DNA of 6,546 bases from the NCBI GenBank assembly GCA_022796315.1, contig JAAWIL010000115.1, positions 1 through 6,546 on the forward strand. The letters are read 5' to 3'. The notes under the pieces were generated by a model, which worked only from the letters and a program-made list of their open reading frames with translations, was not told where the DNA came from and did no database searches. The stretch comes from Oscillibacter sp. GTDB lineage: Bacteria > Bacillota > Clostridia > Oscillospirales > Oscillospiraceae. A program made the translations under genes and the position numbers. Positions 1-4,401 of this stretch are shown here, one piece after another. The first letter of the stretch is position 1, and each line of letters starts with the position of its first letter.

Positions 1-83
1 GAGAACTCCTTGGCGCCGGCGTTGATCGTGACGAGAGACATCATCATGACCAGCGCCAGCACCAGAGAAAGGAACTTTCTCAT
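1..83 (-). CDS. N-terminus of a secreted protein, probably S-layer-homology (SLH) domain family; cut by the window edge
   Basis: Only the first 27 codons are present; the gene runs off the left edge. The translation begins MRKFLSLVLALVMMMSLV and continues TINAGAKEF. This is a signal peptide with a basic n-region (RK), a hydrophobic core from about residue 4 to 19, and an Ala-Gly-Ala-Lys end where signal peptidase I would cut. A start of the form M(K/R)KFLSLVLALVM..SLVT..AGAK followed by an acidic/aromatic residue is, from general knowledge, very common in SLH-domain surface proteins of Oscillospiraceae. The SLH domain itself is not visible, so the family is inferred from the leader alone. The start is supported by AAGGAGGAAG at 90-99, six bases before the ATG. 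The mature protein would be exported and possibly anchored to the cell wall. Confidence 0.7.
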   Translation of the reverse strand, partial: MRKFLSLVLALVMMMSLVTINAGAKEF

Positions 84-102
84 TTGGGTCTTCCTCCTTG
101 CT

Positions 103-158
103 AAAAATTTGCTAGGCCCACCGGCGGCCTGCCCCGGGGCACGGCATCGGGGGCTAGC
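103..158 (-). promoter_or_regulatory. Long leader hairpin with a T-tract just before the ribosome binding site of the SLH-like gene
   Basis: On the minus strand, GCTAGCCCC (from 158 inward) can pair with GGGCCTAGC (ending at 111). The enclosed bases form a second GC-rich stem around TGCCCCGGGGCA. The hairpin is followed by AAATTTTTAG and then, within about four bases, by the ribosome binding site at 90-99. A terminator-shaped structure in the untranslated leader is compatible with attenuation or with transcript protection. It could also simply end transcription arriving from 426-1697, but then no room is left for a separate promoter. The three A bases between stem and T-run make it a weak terminator. 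No known riboswitch consensus was recognised. Confidence 0.35.
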
Positions 159-266
159 CAACCCCGTTTTCGCCCCGGGACAAATCCGTCCGGTGTGCAC
201 TGCAAGGTCAAGATACCGGAAGAATTCCCGCATTACAAGAGATTTTCCGCCCTTTTAACCCAACTG

Positions 267-289
267 AAAACCGGCGTCTCATCCGCCGG
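267..289 (-). terminator. Small hairpin plus T-run, possible intrinsic terminator
   Basis: On the minus strand CCGGCG (289-284), loop GATGAGA, CGCCGG (276-271) is followed immediately by TTTT. The stem is a perfect 6 bp and the T-run is short. It lies about 140 bases downstream of the stop codon of the gene at 426-1697, so it could end that transcript. It is weaker than the other terminators in this window. Confidence 0.4.
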
Positions 290-353
290 GGACGTTTGTC
301 AGAAGGGCATAACAAAGGCCGGTTTGGGGTACATAGATGTAACAAACAGGGTA

Positions 354-413
354 AGGAGCCGGAACCAGGCCCTCCGGGGAGCCCGCTCCCGGAAGTCCGC
401 TGTTCCGGCTCCT
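354..413. repeat. Nested long inverted repeat directly after the stop codon at 426
   Basis: AGGAGCCGGAAC (354-365) is the exact reverse complement of GTTCCGGCTCCT (402-413). Inside it, CCGGGGAGC (374-382) pairs with GCTCCCGG (385-392) apart from one bulged G. The whole 60-base segment therefore folds into one long hairpin. It starts 12 bases after the stop codon of the upstream gene. No T-run follows on either strand, so it looks like a 3'-end stabilising stem or a palindromic intergenic repeat rather than a classical terminator. Confidence 0.6.
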
Positions 414-425
414 CTGTCCGGCGGG

Positions 426-1697
426 TCAAAGCTCCCCCGCCTCTTCCTCCGCGCCCCCCAGCCCGCCGGGGAGGAAGTATTTCTGTCCGCTCTGGATCAG
501 CGTCCCGGCCTCCACCAGGCGTCGCAGCAGCAGCGTACACTGCTTCGGCCGGATCTTCAGCAGGGCGGCGATGTCCTGCCGGTAGGCGAAGCCCGCCTGG
601 CTGAGATAGGCCCGGATCGTCTCCAGCTGCCGCTCCGGCGGCACCACGCTGCCCGGGAGGTAGTACTTTCCGCCGATCCGCACCAGCTTCTTGCGCTCCG
701 TCAGGCGGTGGAGCCGGGCATAGGCCGCCGTCTTGGACAGGCCCAGCAGCGCCATCACGTCCCCCCGGGACAGCGGAGCCTCCCGGGCCGCCTCCAGGAG
801 GCGGGTGTCCTCATCCTCCCGGCTCTCGTCCCGGCGCAGGTCCCGCAGGCTGGTGTGCTCCATGCCGCCCCGGATCAGCGCCGCCCGGGTCATCCGGGAC
901 AGCCGGGGCAGGTCAACGGGGTTCCGGGAGCGCTCTGTCAGCAGCACCTGGGGCGGGTCTCCGGGGCTCCGGCGGCGCCAGGCCTCCTCCAGCTGCCGCC
1001 GGACGGCGTTGGTCAGGGGCACCTCCCGGTCCGGCAGGCACAGCAGGTCCCGCTCCAGGGCCACCTGGTCCCAGGTCAGGGCGATGATCTCCTGGGCCTG
1101 GAGTCCCAGCTGCCAGGCCAGCCACAGCGCCAGCCCCGCAGGGCTGCCCCGCTCCGTCTGGAGGACCCGCCACAGCTTGAACTCGTCCACCGGCAGGGCA
1201 GGGCGGGCGGCGGAGCGCTTGGACGGCACCAGGGCGGCGAACCGGGCCTGGAGGGCCGGCACCTCCACGCCGCTGATCCGGGCCACCTCGGCCCAGTCCC
1301 GGGTCTCCAGCTGCCGCCGGATCCAGTCATGGCGCAGGTCCATCAGGCGCACGGCCGTCTGGCCCTCCCGGTCCAGGGCCTGCCGGGCCAGGCGGGAGAT
1401 GCTCTCCGGCGCCAGGGGCGTCTTCCCCCGGGAGGACAGCACCACCCGTTCCTCCAGCCCTCCGCAGCGCTCCCACAGGCGCCACAGCGCCTCCCGCAGG
1501 TCCGGCTCCAGGGGCACCATGCGCCCCGGCAGCTCCAACCTCTCATCCAGAAAGGACACCTGCTCCCAGGTCAGGGCGGAGATCTCCTCCCGGGAGAGCC
1601 CCGCCTGCCACGCCAGGCGCAGCACGATCCCCTCCGGCCCCGCCGCCTCCAGGACGCGGAGCATGGCCGCCTCGTCCGGCCGGTTGTACTGGCGCAT
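426..1697 (-). CDS. Tandem degenerate tyrosine-recombinase-like domains fused to two winged-helix domains; probable DNA-binding protein
   Basis: 423 residues. Two copies of an integrase-like segment are visible. Residues about 26-70 contain LAWQAGLSREEISALTWEQV, and about 190-235 contain LAWQLGLQAQEIIALTWDQV. Both match box I of tyrosine recombinases (GLRxxELxxLxWxDV) and are followed by the usual strand (LELPGRMVPL, LCLPDREVPL). The box II equivalents are MDLRHDW (119-125) and RDLRRDE (285-291). The box I catalytic Arg is Ser35 in copy 1 and Gln200 in copy 2. The first box II His is Met119 and Arg285. No nucleophilic Tyr is apparent in the usual place. Both copies are therefore predicted to be inactive. 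Residues about 305-350 and 355-412 form two winged-helix-like repeats, each ending in a YYLPG or YFLPG motif. The start has GAAGGGAGGG upstream. The protein is inferred to be a DNA-binding regulator derived from an integrase; its target is unknown. Confidence 0.75.
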   Translation of the reverse strand: MRQYNRPDEAAMLRVLEAAGPEGIVLRLAWQAGLSREEISALTWEQVSFLDERLELPGRMVPLEPDLREALWRLWERCGGLEERVVLSSRGKTPLAPESISRLARQALDREGQTAVRLMDLRHDWIRRQLETRDWAEVARISGVEVPALQARFAALVPSKRSAARPALPVDEFKLWRVLQTERGSPAGLALWLAWQLGLQAQEIIALTWDQVALERDLLCLPDREVPLTNAVRRQLEEAWRRRSPGDPPQVLLTERSRNPVDLPRLSRMTRAALIRGGMEHTSLRDLRRDESREDEDTRLLEAAREAPLSRGDVMALLGLSKTAAYARLHRLTERKKLVRIGGKYYLPGSVVPPERQLETIRAYLSQAGFAYRQDIAALLKIRPKQCTLLLRRLVEAGTLIQSGQKYFLPGGLGGAEEEAGEL

Positions 1698-1729
1698 GGT
1701 CCGCCCTCCCTTCGTTATTTCTGCACGAC

Positions 1730-1758
1730 AAATAAAGCGGACTTTTGGAAAAATCCGC
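1730..1758 (-). terminator. Intrinsic terminator after the 108-residue gene
   Basis: On the minus strand GCGGATTTTT (1758-1749) pairs with AAAAGTCCGC (1746-1737) through nine or ten pairs with one T-G wobble and a tiny TCCA loop, followed by TTTATTT. It begins 20 bases after the stop codon of the gene at 1779-2105 and lies before the ribosome binding site of the gene at 426-1697. It therefore separates the two transcripts at least partly. The second gene's promoter, if it has one, must overlap this region, and I could not identify it. Confidence 0.7.
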
Positions 1759-1778
1759 CTGCCCCTCCCAAGGGGGAG

Positions 1779-2105
1779 TCAGTCCTCCTCAGCGGCGCTG
1801 CCGCCGGGGGACAGGGCCCGCACGCCCGTCAGGTCCCAGCAGCCGTGACGGGTAATCAGCCCCCCGGAGAGCCGCCCGTCCCGGACGGTAAAGATGGCGT
1901 CATAGGGCTCCTGGTCCACCGGGGAGCGCAGATCCCCGGAGATCAGGTACTTTCCCCGCTGGAGCACGCTGCCGGAAAACCGGCTGCGCCGCCCCAGCAG
2001 ACTCAGATAGCCGCTGACGGCCTGGGTATCCTCCTGCAGCATCAGCTCCCCGGCCCGGGGACCCAGCTGACTTTGCAGCATCACTGCATAGCAAACTCGT
2101 TCCAT
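1779..2105 (-). CDS. Small protein of unknown function, probably beta-rich, 108 residues
   Basis: I do not recognise the family with confidence. The protein starts MERVCYAVMLQSQLGPRAGE and ends in an acidic GGSAAEED tail. It has no signal peptide or membrane segment. Short alternating hydrophobic stretches separated by Gly/Asp turns (YLSLLG, KYLISGDL, AIFTVRDGRLSGGLI) suggest a small beta-sheet or barrel fold; this is inference only. The ATG at 2105 was chosen over one at 2162. It is preceded by AGGAG (2113-2117) at a normal distance, and a TATAAT box at 2127-2132 would place the transcript start between the two ATGs. It appears to be a single-gene transcript with its own promoter and terminator. 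It precedes the recombinase-derived gene on the same strand, but there is no firm functional link. Confidence 0.7.
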   Translation of the reverse strand: MERVCYAVMLQSQLGPRAGELMLQEDTQAVSGYLSLLGRRSRFSGSVLQRGKYLISGDLRSPVDQEPYDAIFTVRDGRLSGGLITRHGCWDLTGVRALSPGGSAAEED

Positions 2106-2126
2106 GGAATCACTCCTGTACGGCGC

Positions 2127-2155
2127 ATTATAGAATGGGAGAAATTTGCCAAAAA
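2127..2155 (-). promoter_or_regulatory. Probable promoter of the 108-residue gene
   Basis: The minus strand carries a perfect -10 box TATAAT at 2132-2127. The -35 region is poor: TTTTTG at a 17-base spacing (2155-2150), or TTGGCA at only 14 bases. Transcription would start near 2120, just upstream of the AGGAG ribosome binding site at 2113-2117, giving a very short leader. The AT-rich block at 2150-2213 upstream could act as an UP element. Confidence 0.55.
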
Positions 2156-2180
2156 CGGTCATATTTGGAAAAAACGTCGA

Positions 2181-2213
2181 TTTTTTGACAGAACTTTAGA
2201 AAGTGTCAAAAAA
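2181..2213. repeat. AT-rich inverted repeat upstream of the 108-residue gene promoter
   Basis: TTTTTTGACA (2181-2190) is the exact reverse complement of TGTCAAAAAA (2204-2213), with a 13-base spacer that itself contains ACTTT and AAAGT. It lies between the terminator of the structured region and the promoter at 2127-2155. Its right arm overlaps the T-run of that terminator. It could be a regulator-binding site (a TetR gene lies nearby) or part of a two-sided terminator. The sequence alone does not decide. Confidence 0.45.
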
Positions 2214-2246
2214 AGAGCGGGGACAGGGTGGTCTGTCCTCGCTCTT
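2207..2246 (-). terminator. Strong intrinsic terminator
   Basis: On the minus strand AAGAGCG-A-GGACAG (2246-2233) pairs with CTGTCC-C-CGCTCTT (2226-2213), thirteen pairs with one internal A/C mismatch and a six-base loop, followed by a run of seven T. It is the first strong terminator downstream of the TetR gene at 2564-3130, more than 300 bases after its stop codon. It would therefore end either a long-tailed TetR messenger or a separate small RNA made from 2247-2563. Confidence 0.85.
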
Positions 2247-2563
2247 CCCGGCGGTCTCTTCGCCGGCGGTATCGTCAAAACACATGAATCCCGGTATCCC
2301 GATTTTCATGGCGGGCAACGCCCGCCGGCACATAAAATGCGCCGTGTTTTGCCTATGAAGTCCGCCGTCAGGCCCTTTCACGGGCTGGGGGCGCAAAGCG
2401 GCAAATGCTTCTTTGCGACTGCGGCGGCTATACACGGGCTCTCCCCCGCGCCATGTCCCGGCGGCGGGGGAGAGGGGCTCCTATGCTTGGGGGCCATCGG
2501 CCCCTGCGTTCCTTGGCGGAAGCAGGGCGGGGGATCGTCCCTGCCTCCCGCGCCGGGTGGGGA
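2247..2563. other. Long non-coding, stem-loop-rich stretch downstream of the TetR gene
   Basis: No credible gene is seen; open frames crossing this area have no ribosome binding site and simply read through hairpins. Apart from the cloverleaf at 2276-2351, the following stems are visible: CGCAAAG 2392-2398 with CTTTGCG 2411-2417; CTCTCCCCCGC 2439-2449 with GCGGGGGAGAG 2464-2474; GGGGCC 2490-2495 with GGCCCC 2499-2504; and CCCTGC 2502-2507 with GCAGGG 2522-2527 (the last two are alternatives). With the terminator at 2207-2246 this makes a structured minus-strand RNA plausible, either as the TetR 3' untranslated region or as an independent RNA. Confidence 0.55.
2276..2351. repeat. Cloverleaf-forming intergenic element: perfect four-way junction
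   Basis: CAAAACAC (2276-2283) pairs with GTGTTTTG (2344-2351) in a perfect 8-bp stem. The 60 bases inside divide without any gap into three hairpins. Hairpin A is 2284-2309 (ATGAA/TTCAT plus TC/GA, two bulged T). Hairpin B is 2310-2326 (GGCGGGC, loop AAC, GCCCGCC). Hairpin C is 2327-2343 (GGCACAT, loop AAA, ATGCGCC, one A/C mismatch). It is not a tRNA: the arm sizes are wrong and no TTCGA arm or 7-base anticodon loop exists. It may be a palindromic repeat family of this genome or a structured RNA. Which strand acts is unknown; the nearby terminator suggests the minus strand. Confidence 0.6.
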
Positions 2564-3130
2564 TCAGCGGCTGCCAAGGTTCTGCCAGGCCGCGCCTACG
2601 GCGCCCTGCCGCACCACGTCCTCCAGCAGGGCCAGCAGCGTCTCCGGCGGCTGAGCCAGCTCGTCCCGGACCCAGCTCTCCAGCAGGGTCAGCAGCAGCG
2701 TCTCCCAGCAGTCCAGCTCCGCCGGACCGGGCCGGGGGCCGCCGCTGCGCCGCCGGTAGTAGTCCAGAGTCCTCTCCAGCAGTCCCCCCAGGGCCAGGAC
2801 CTCCCGCAGGCCCGCCCGGCCCCGGTGCTCCAGCAGGGCCCGGTAATAGGGGCGGTTCTGGGCCAGGCGAACCAGCAGGGTCCTCAGGGCCTGCTGCCAG
2901 GTGAGGCATTGGGCCTGCCGGGCCAGAAGTCCCTCCGTCTCCCGGGCCAGGGACCAGGCGAACAAGGCGTACACATCGGGGAAGTGATAGTAAAAGGACT
3001 GCCGCCGGATGCCGCACAGGGCCGTCAGCTCCCGTACCCGGATCTGGTCCAGGGACTTTTCCTCCAGCAGCTGCCGCAGCGCGGCGTCCAGCGCGCGTTT
3101 CGTCCGGTCTTCCAAGGGTTCCTCCGGCAT
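2564..3130 (-). CDS. TetR/AcrR-family transcriptional regulator
   Basis: 188 residues, a normal length for the family. After an acidic start (MPEEPLEDRTKRALDAALRQ) comes the N-terminal helix-turn-helix at about residues 28-56. It includes VRELTALCGIRRQSFYYHF, a very typical TetR recognition-helix sequence ending in the conserved FYYHF. The C-terminal part (about 75-185) is helical with leucine- and arginine-rich segments such as NRPYYRALL and CWETLLLTLLESW. It resembles the C-terminal domain of the DhaS-like TetR subgroup, so an effector-binding and dimerisation role is inferred; the ligand is unknown. The start at 3130 follows AAAGGAGGAG (3136-3145). A longer reading frame from 3262 was rejected because it crosses the promoter. 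No divergent or co-transcribed target gene is adjacent, so the regulon cannot be read from context, but autoregulation is plausible. Confidence 0.9.
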   Translation of the reverse strand: MPEEPLEDRTKRALDAALRQLLEEKSLDQIRVRELTALCGIRRQSFYYHFPDVYALFAWSLARETEGLLARQAQCLTWQQALRTLLVRLAQNRPYYRALLEHRGRAGLREVLALGGLLERTLDYYRRRSGGPRPGPAELDCWETLLLTLLESWVRDELAQPPETLLALLEDVVRQGAVGAAWQNLGSR

Positions 3131-3179
3131 GGGATCTCCTCCTTTCCGCTCCGCCGCACCGGCGGCAGGTTCTGGTTTT

Positions 3180-3208
3180 AGCATACCCTGCGGTCCCCGT
3201 TCCGTCAA
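3180..3208 (-). promoter_or_regulatory. Promoter of the TetR-family gene
   Basis: On the minus strand TTGACG (3208-3203) and TATGCT (3185-3180) are separated by exactly 17 bases and match the housekeeping sigma-factor consensus at five of six and four of six positions. Transcription would start around 3173, giving a leader of about 40 bases before the ATG at 3130. Confidence 0.75.
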
Positions 3209-3218
3209 GAGACGGGGA
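3194..3218. promoter_or_regulatory. Possible operator overlapping the -35 box of the TetR gene
   Basis: TCCCCGT (3194-3200) and ACGGGGA (3212-3218) form an exact inverted repeat with an 11-base spacer. Its total span of 25 bases covers the -35 box TTGACG. TetR-family proteins usually bind such palindromes in their own promoters, so autorepression is a reasonable inference. The sequence could instead be a chance GC-rich hairpin. Confidence 0.45.
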
Positions 3219-3238
3219 AAAACGGGGCGTGTCCGGCG

Positions 3239-3546
3239 GCGGATTTTATCGCCGGGAAACACAGCGGCTCTTCCGGGGGTGGGGGGTGGCCCGGCCAGGG
3301 GTCCGGGCCCTACAGGGAAGTCCGGAGGGGGTGGGGGTGGCCCGGCCAGGGGTCCGGGCCCTACCGGGAAGTTCGGAGGGGGTGGGGTGGCCCGGCCAGG
3401 GGTCCGGGCCCTACCGGAAAGTCCGGAGGGGATGGGGTGGCCCGGCCAGGGGTCCGGGCCCTACCGGAAAGTTCGGAGAGTGCGGGCAGGAGGGCGGGCG
3501 GGGACAGAGCCCCGCTCCTACGGCGTTTCCCGGTGATAAAATGCGT
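3239..3546. mobile_element. MITE-like element: inverted ends enclosing tandem hairpin repeats
   Basis: The left end (3239-3262, core ATTTTATCGCCGGGAAAC) and right end (3523-3546, core GTTTCCCGGTGATAAAAT) are inverted copies that match at 20 of 24 positions. A further inverted pair, TGTCCGGC (3230-3237) and GCCGGACA (3557-3564), lies just outside. The 308-base interior has no gene. It holds four tandem repeats (3287-3478) and a final hairpin GCGGGG/CCCCGC at 3498-3515. Size, inverted ends and lack of coding capacity fit a non-autonomous mobile or palindromic repeat. No target-site duplication was identified, so mobility is inference. The left end lies about 30 bases beyond the -35 box of the TetR gene. 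Confidence 0.5.
3287..3478. repeat. Four tandem copies of a 50-51 bp hairpin-bearing repeat
   Basis: Units begin at 3287, 3338, 3388 and 3438; the first is 51 bp, the next two 50 bp, and the last is truncated at about 41 bp. The first 27 bases, TGGCCCGGCCAGGGG then TCCGGGCCCTAC, are identical in all four. The tail (G/A changes, AAGTCCGG or AAGTTCGG, then a G-rich run) varies slightly. In each unit GGCCCGG and CCGGGCC form a 7-bp hairpin with an 8-base loop. The lengths are not a multiple of three overall and no ribosome binding site is present, so this is not a coding repeat. Confidence 0.9.
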
Positions 3547-3588
3547 AATAGGACCTGCCGGACAGGGCGGAACATGCCGCCCACACGC

Positions 3589-3630
3589 AAAAAGACCCAT
3601 CACCCCTGGCGTTCCAAGGGTGATGGGTCT
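3589..3630 (-). terminator. Strong intrinsic terminator of the M56/membrane-protein operon
   Basis: On the minus strand AGACCCATCACCC (3630-3618) pairs perfectly over 13 bp with GGGTGATGGGTCT (3605-3593), with a 12-base loop, and is followed by TTTTT (3593-3589). On the plus strand the A-run precedes the stem, so only minus-strand termination is indicated. It closes the operon 3820-6368. Confidence 0.9.
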
Positions 3631-3819
3631 GTGTTCACAGGAATCTTCCGTCCTGTCCGAACAGCCTGCCGGGGTTACGATTGGGCTGTTTTTCCCGGCG
3701 CAGGAAGGGGACAATCTGCCCCCGGTTACAGGCGGCGTTGGGAAAAGAGCCTCTCCCCGCTGCCGCACCTCCGGCCGCTGCCGCCCTCGGCGGCCTGCCA
3801 GAACAGGAAACCACCGTTC
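3631..3819 (-). other. Structured 3' untranslated region of the operon, possible small-RNA source
   Basis: No gene is seen in these 189 bases. On the minus strand the segment contains several stems before the terminator: GCCGCC/GGCGGC around 3780-3794, AACAGCC/GGCTGTT (3690-3684 with 3666-3660), a CTGT-TCGG-ACAG mini-hairpin (3664-3653) and CAGGA/TCCTG (3655-3651 with 3642-3638). The last three partly exclude one another. Such a tail may be processed into a small RNA or may only stabilise the messenger. No internal promoter was found. Confidence 0.35.
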
Positions 3820-4401
3820 CTACACCGTTCCTTCCGGTGAAACCGGCTGAAAGAGCTTCCGCAGGGAGAACATGGCCCCCATCAGACACAGCCCCACAAT
3901 GACATACACCACCGCCAGAGCGCCCGTCAGGAGCTCCCGCCAGGAACCCAGGGCCTCCGGCAGATGCCCCGTGAGGCACAGCGCCGTCACCAGCACCGTC
4001 TCCACGGTCCTCCAGTGGAGGATCTGCCCATCCAGGCCGTTCCCCGGCGGCTGGTTGGCCTCCGCCAGGGCCGCCACATCCGTCAGAAACTGAAACTGGA
4101 AGTAGATCCCGATGACGGCAGCCAGGAGGTCCAGGAACAGCACATGGCCGTCCAGGTCCCCGCCGGTCCAGGAGAGGAGCCAGTCCCCGCCGGTCCACAG
4201 GGCCAGGGCCGTGGCCAGGGGCCGCAGAAGGCCCAGGTCCCGCCGGGTCGCCCTCAGCTCGTCAATGGCGGCGCGGAACAGGAGGTAGCCCACGAACCGG
4301 GGCAGGATGCTGACGGTGCCCAGATTGATGTCCAGATTCAAAAAGAGGTAGCCCCAGGCGGCGTGGGAGAGGCCCCGGTACAGGGTATCCCGGTCTGTCA
4401 T
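3820..4401 (-). CDS. Small multi-pass membrane protein of unknown function, co-expressed with the M56 peptidase
   Basis: 193 residues. There is no cleavable signal peptide. Hydrophobic segments lie at about residues 13-46 (possibly two helices, including the motif YLFLNLDINLGTVSILPRFVGYLLF), 57-77, 87-110, 132-147 and 157-178, giving five or six predicted membrane passes. A basic RKLF and a polar tail follow at the end. The aromatic, Asp/Asn-containing first segment followed by LPxxVGYLL looks like a conserved clostridial membrane family, but no function is known to me. The start ATG overlaps the stop of the M56 gene as ATGA, and GAGGAGGGAG lies just upstream, so translation is probably coupled. 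This suggests the two proteins work together in the membrane, for example as a partner or target of the peptidase (inference). A 27-bp in-frame duplication (4156-4170 and 4183-4197) repeats the residues WTGGD. Confidence 0.8.
   Translation of the reverse strand: MTDRDTLYRGLSHAAWGYLFLNLDINLGTVSILPRFVGYLLFRAAIDELRATRRDLGLLRPLATALALWTGGDWLLSWTGGDLDGHVLFLDLLAAVIGIYFQFQFLTDVAALAEANQPPGNGLDGQILHWRTVETVLVTALCLTGHLPEALGSWRELLTGALAVVYVIVGLCLMGAMFSLRKLFQPVSPEGTV

Larger units (their letters stand above)
84..425. other. Non-coding stretch between the SLH-like gene and the recombinase-derived gene
   Basis: No plausible gene is seen on either strand; the open frames here lack ribosome binding sites and have arginine/proline-rich, biased composition. 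The stretch contains three hairpins listed separately (111-158, 271-289, 354-413) and the leader of the SLH-like gene. I did not find a convincing -35/-10 pair for that gene. TGTAAT on the minus strand near 235 is a possible -10 box without a good -35 partner. Confidence 0.6.

Noticed and set aside
84..300. Known riboswitch (cyclic di-GMP, cobalamin, ZTP or others) in the leader of the SLH-like gene
   Set aside because: The leader is structured, but I found none of the conserved core sequences of these classes.
1779..2162. Longer start for the 108-residue protein at 2162
   Set aside because: The TATAAT box at 2127-2132 lies inside the extension, and AGGAG is correctly placed only for the start at 2105.
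2276..2351. tRNA gene
   Set aside because: The cloverleaf has no TTCGA arm, no 7-base anticodon loop and no joining bases; the stem lengths do not fit.
2196..2435. Minus-strand open frame of 79 codons
   Set aside because: It reads straight through the cloverleaf and the terminator stem and has no ribosome binding site.
195..2654. Very long plus-strand open frame of about 819 codons
   Set aside because: It lies opposite three minus-strand genes and several terminators, is rich in Arg/Pro/Gln/Gly with no recognisable domain, and has no ribosome binding site. It is a by-product of high GC content.
2564..3262. Longer start for the TetR regulator at 3262
   Set aside because: The extra 44 residues would be encoded by the promoter, its palindrome and the inverted end of the repeat element. 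The start at 3130 has a strong ribosome binding site.
3287..3478. CRISPR array
   Set aside because: Units are contiguous 50-51 bp repeats without unique spacers, and no cas genes are present.
3229..3536. Repeat-rich proteins in plus-strand frames over the tandem repeats
   Set aside because: The frames are open only because the GC-rich repeats lack stop codons. The mixed 50 and 51 bp period does not preserve a frame, and no ribosome binding site is seen.
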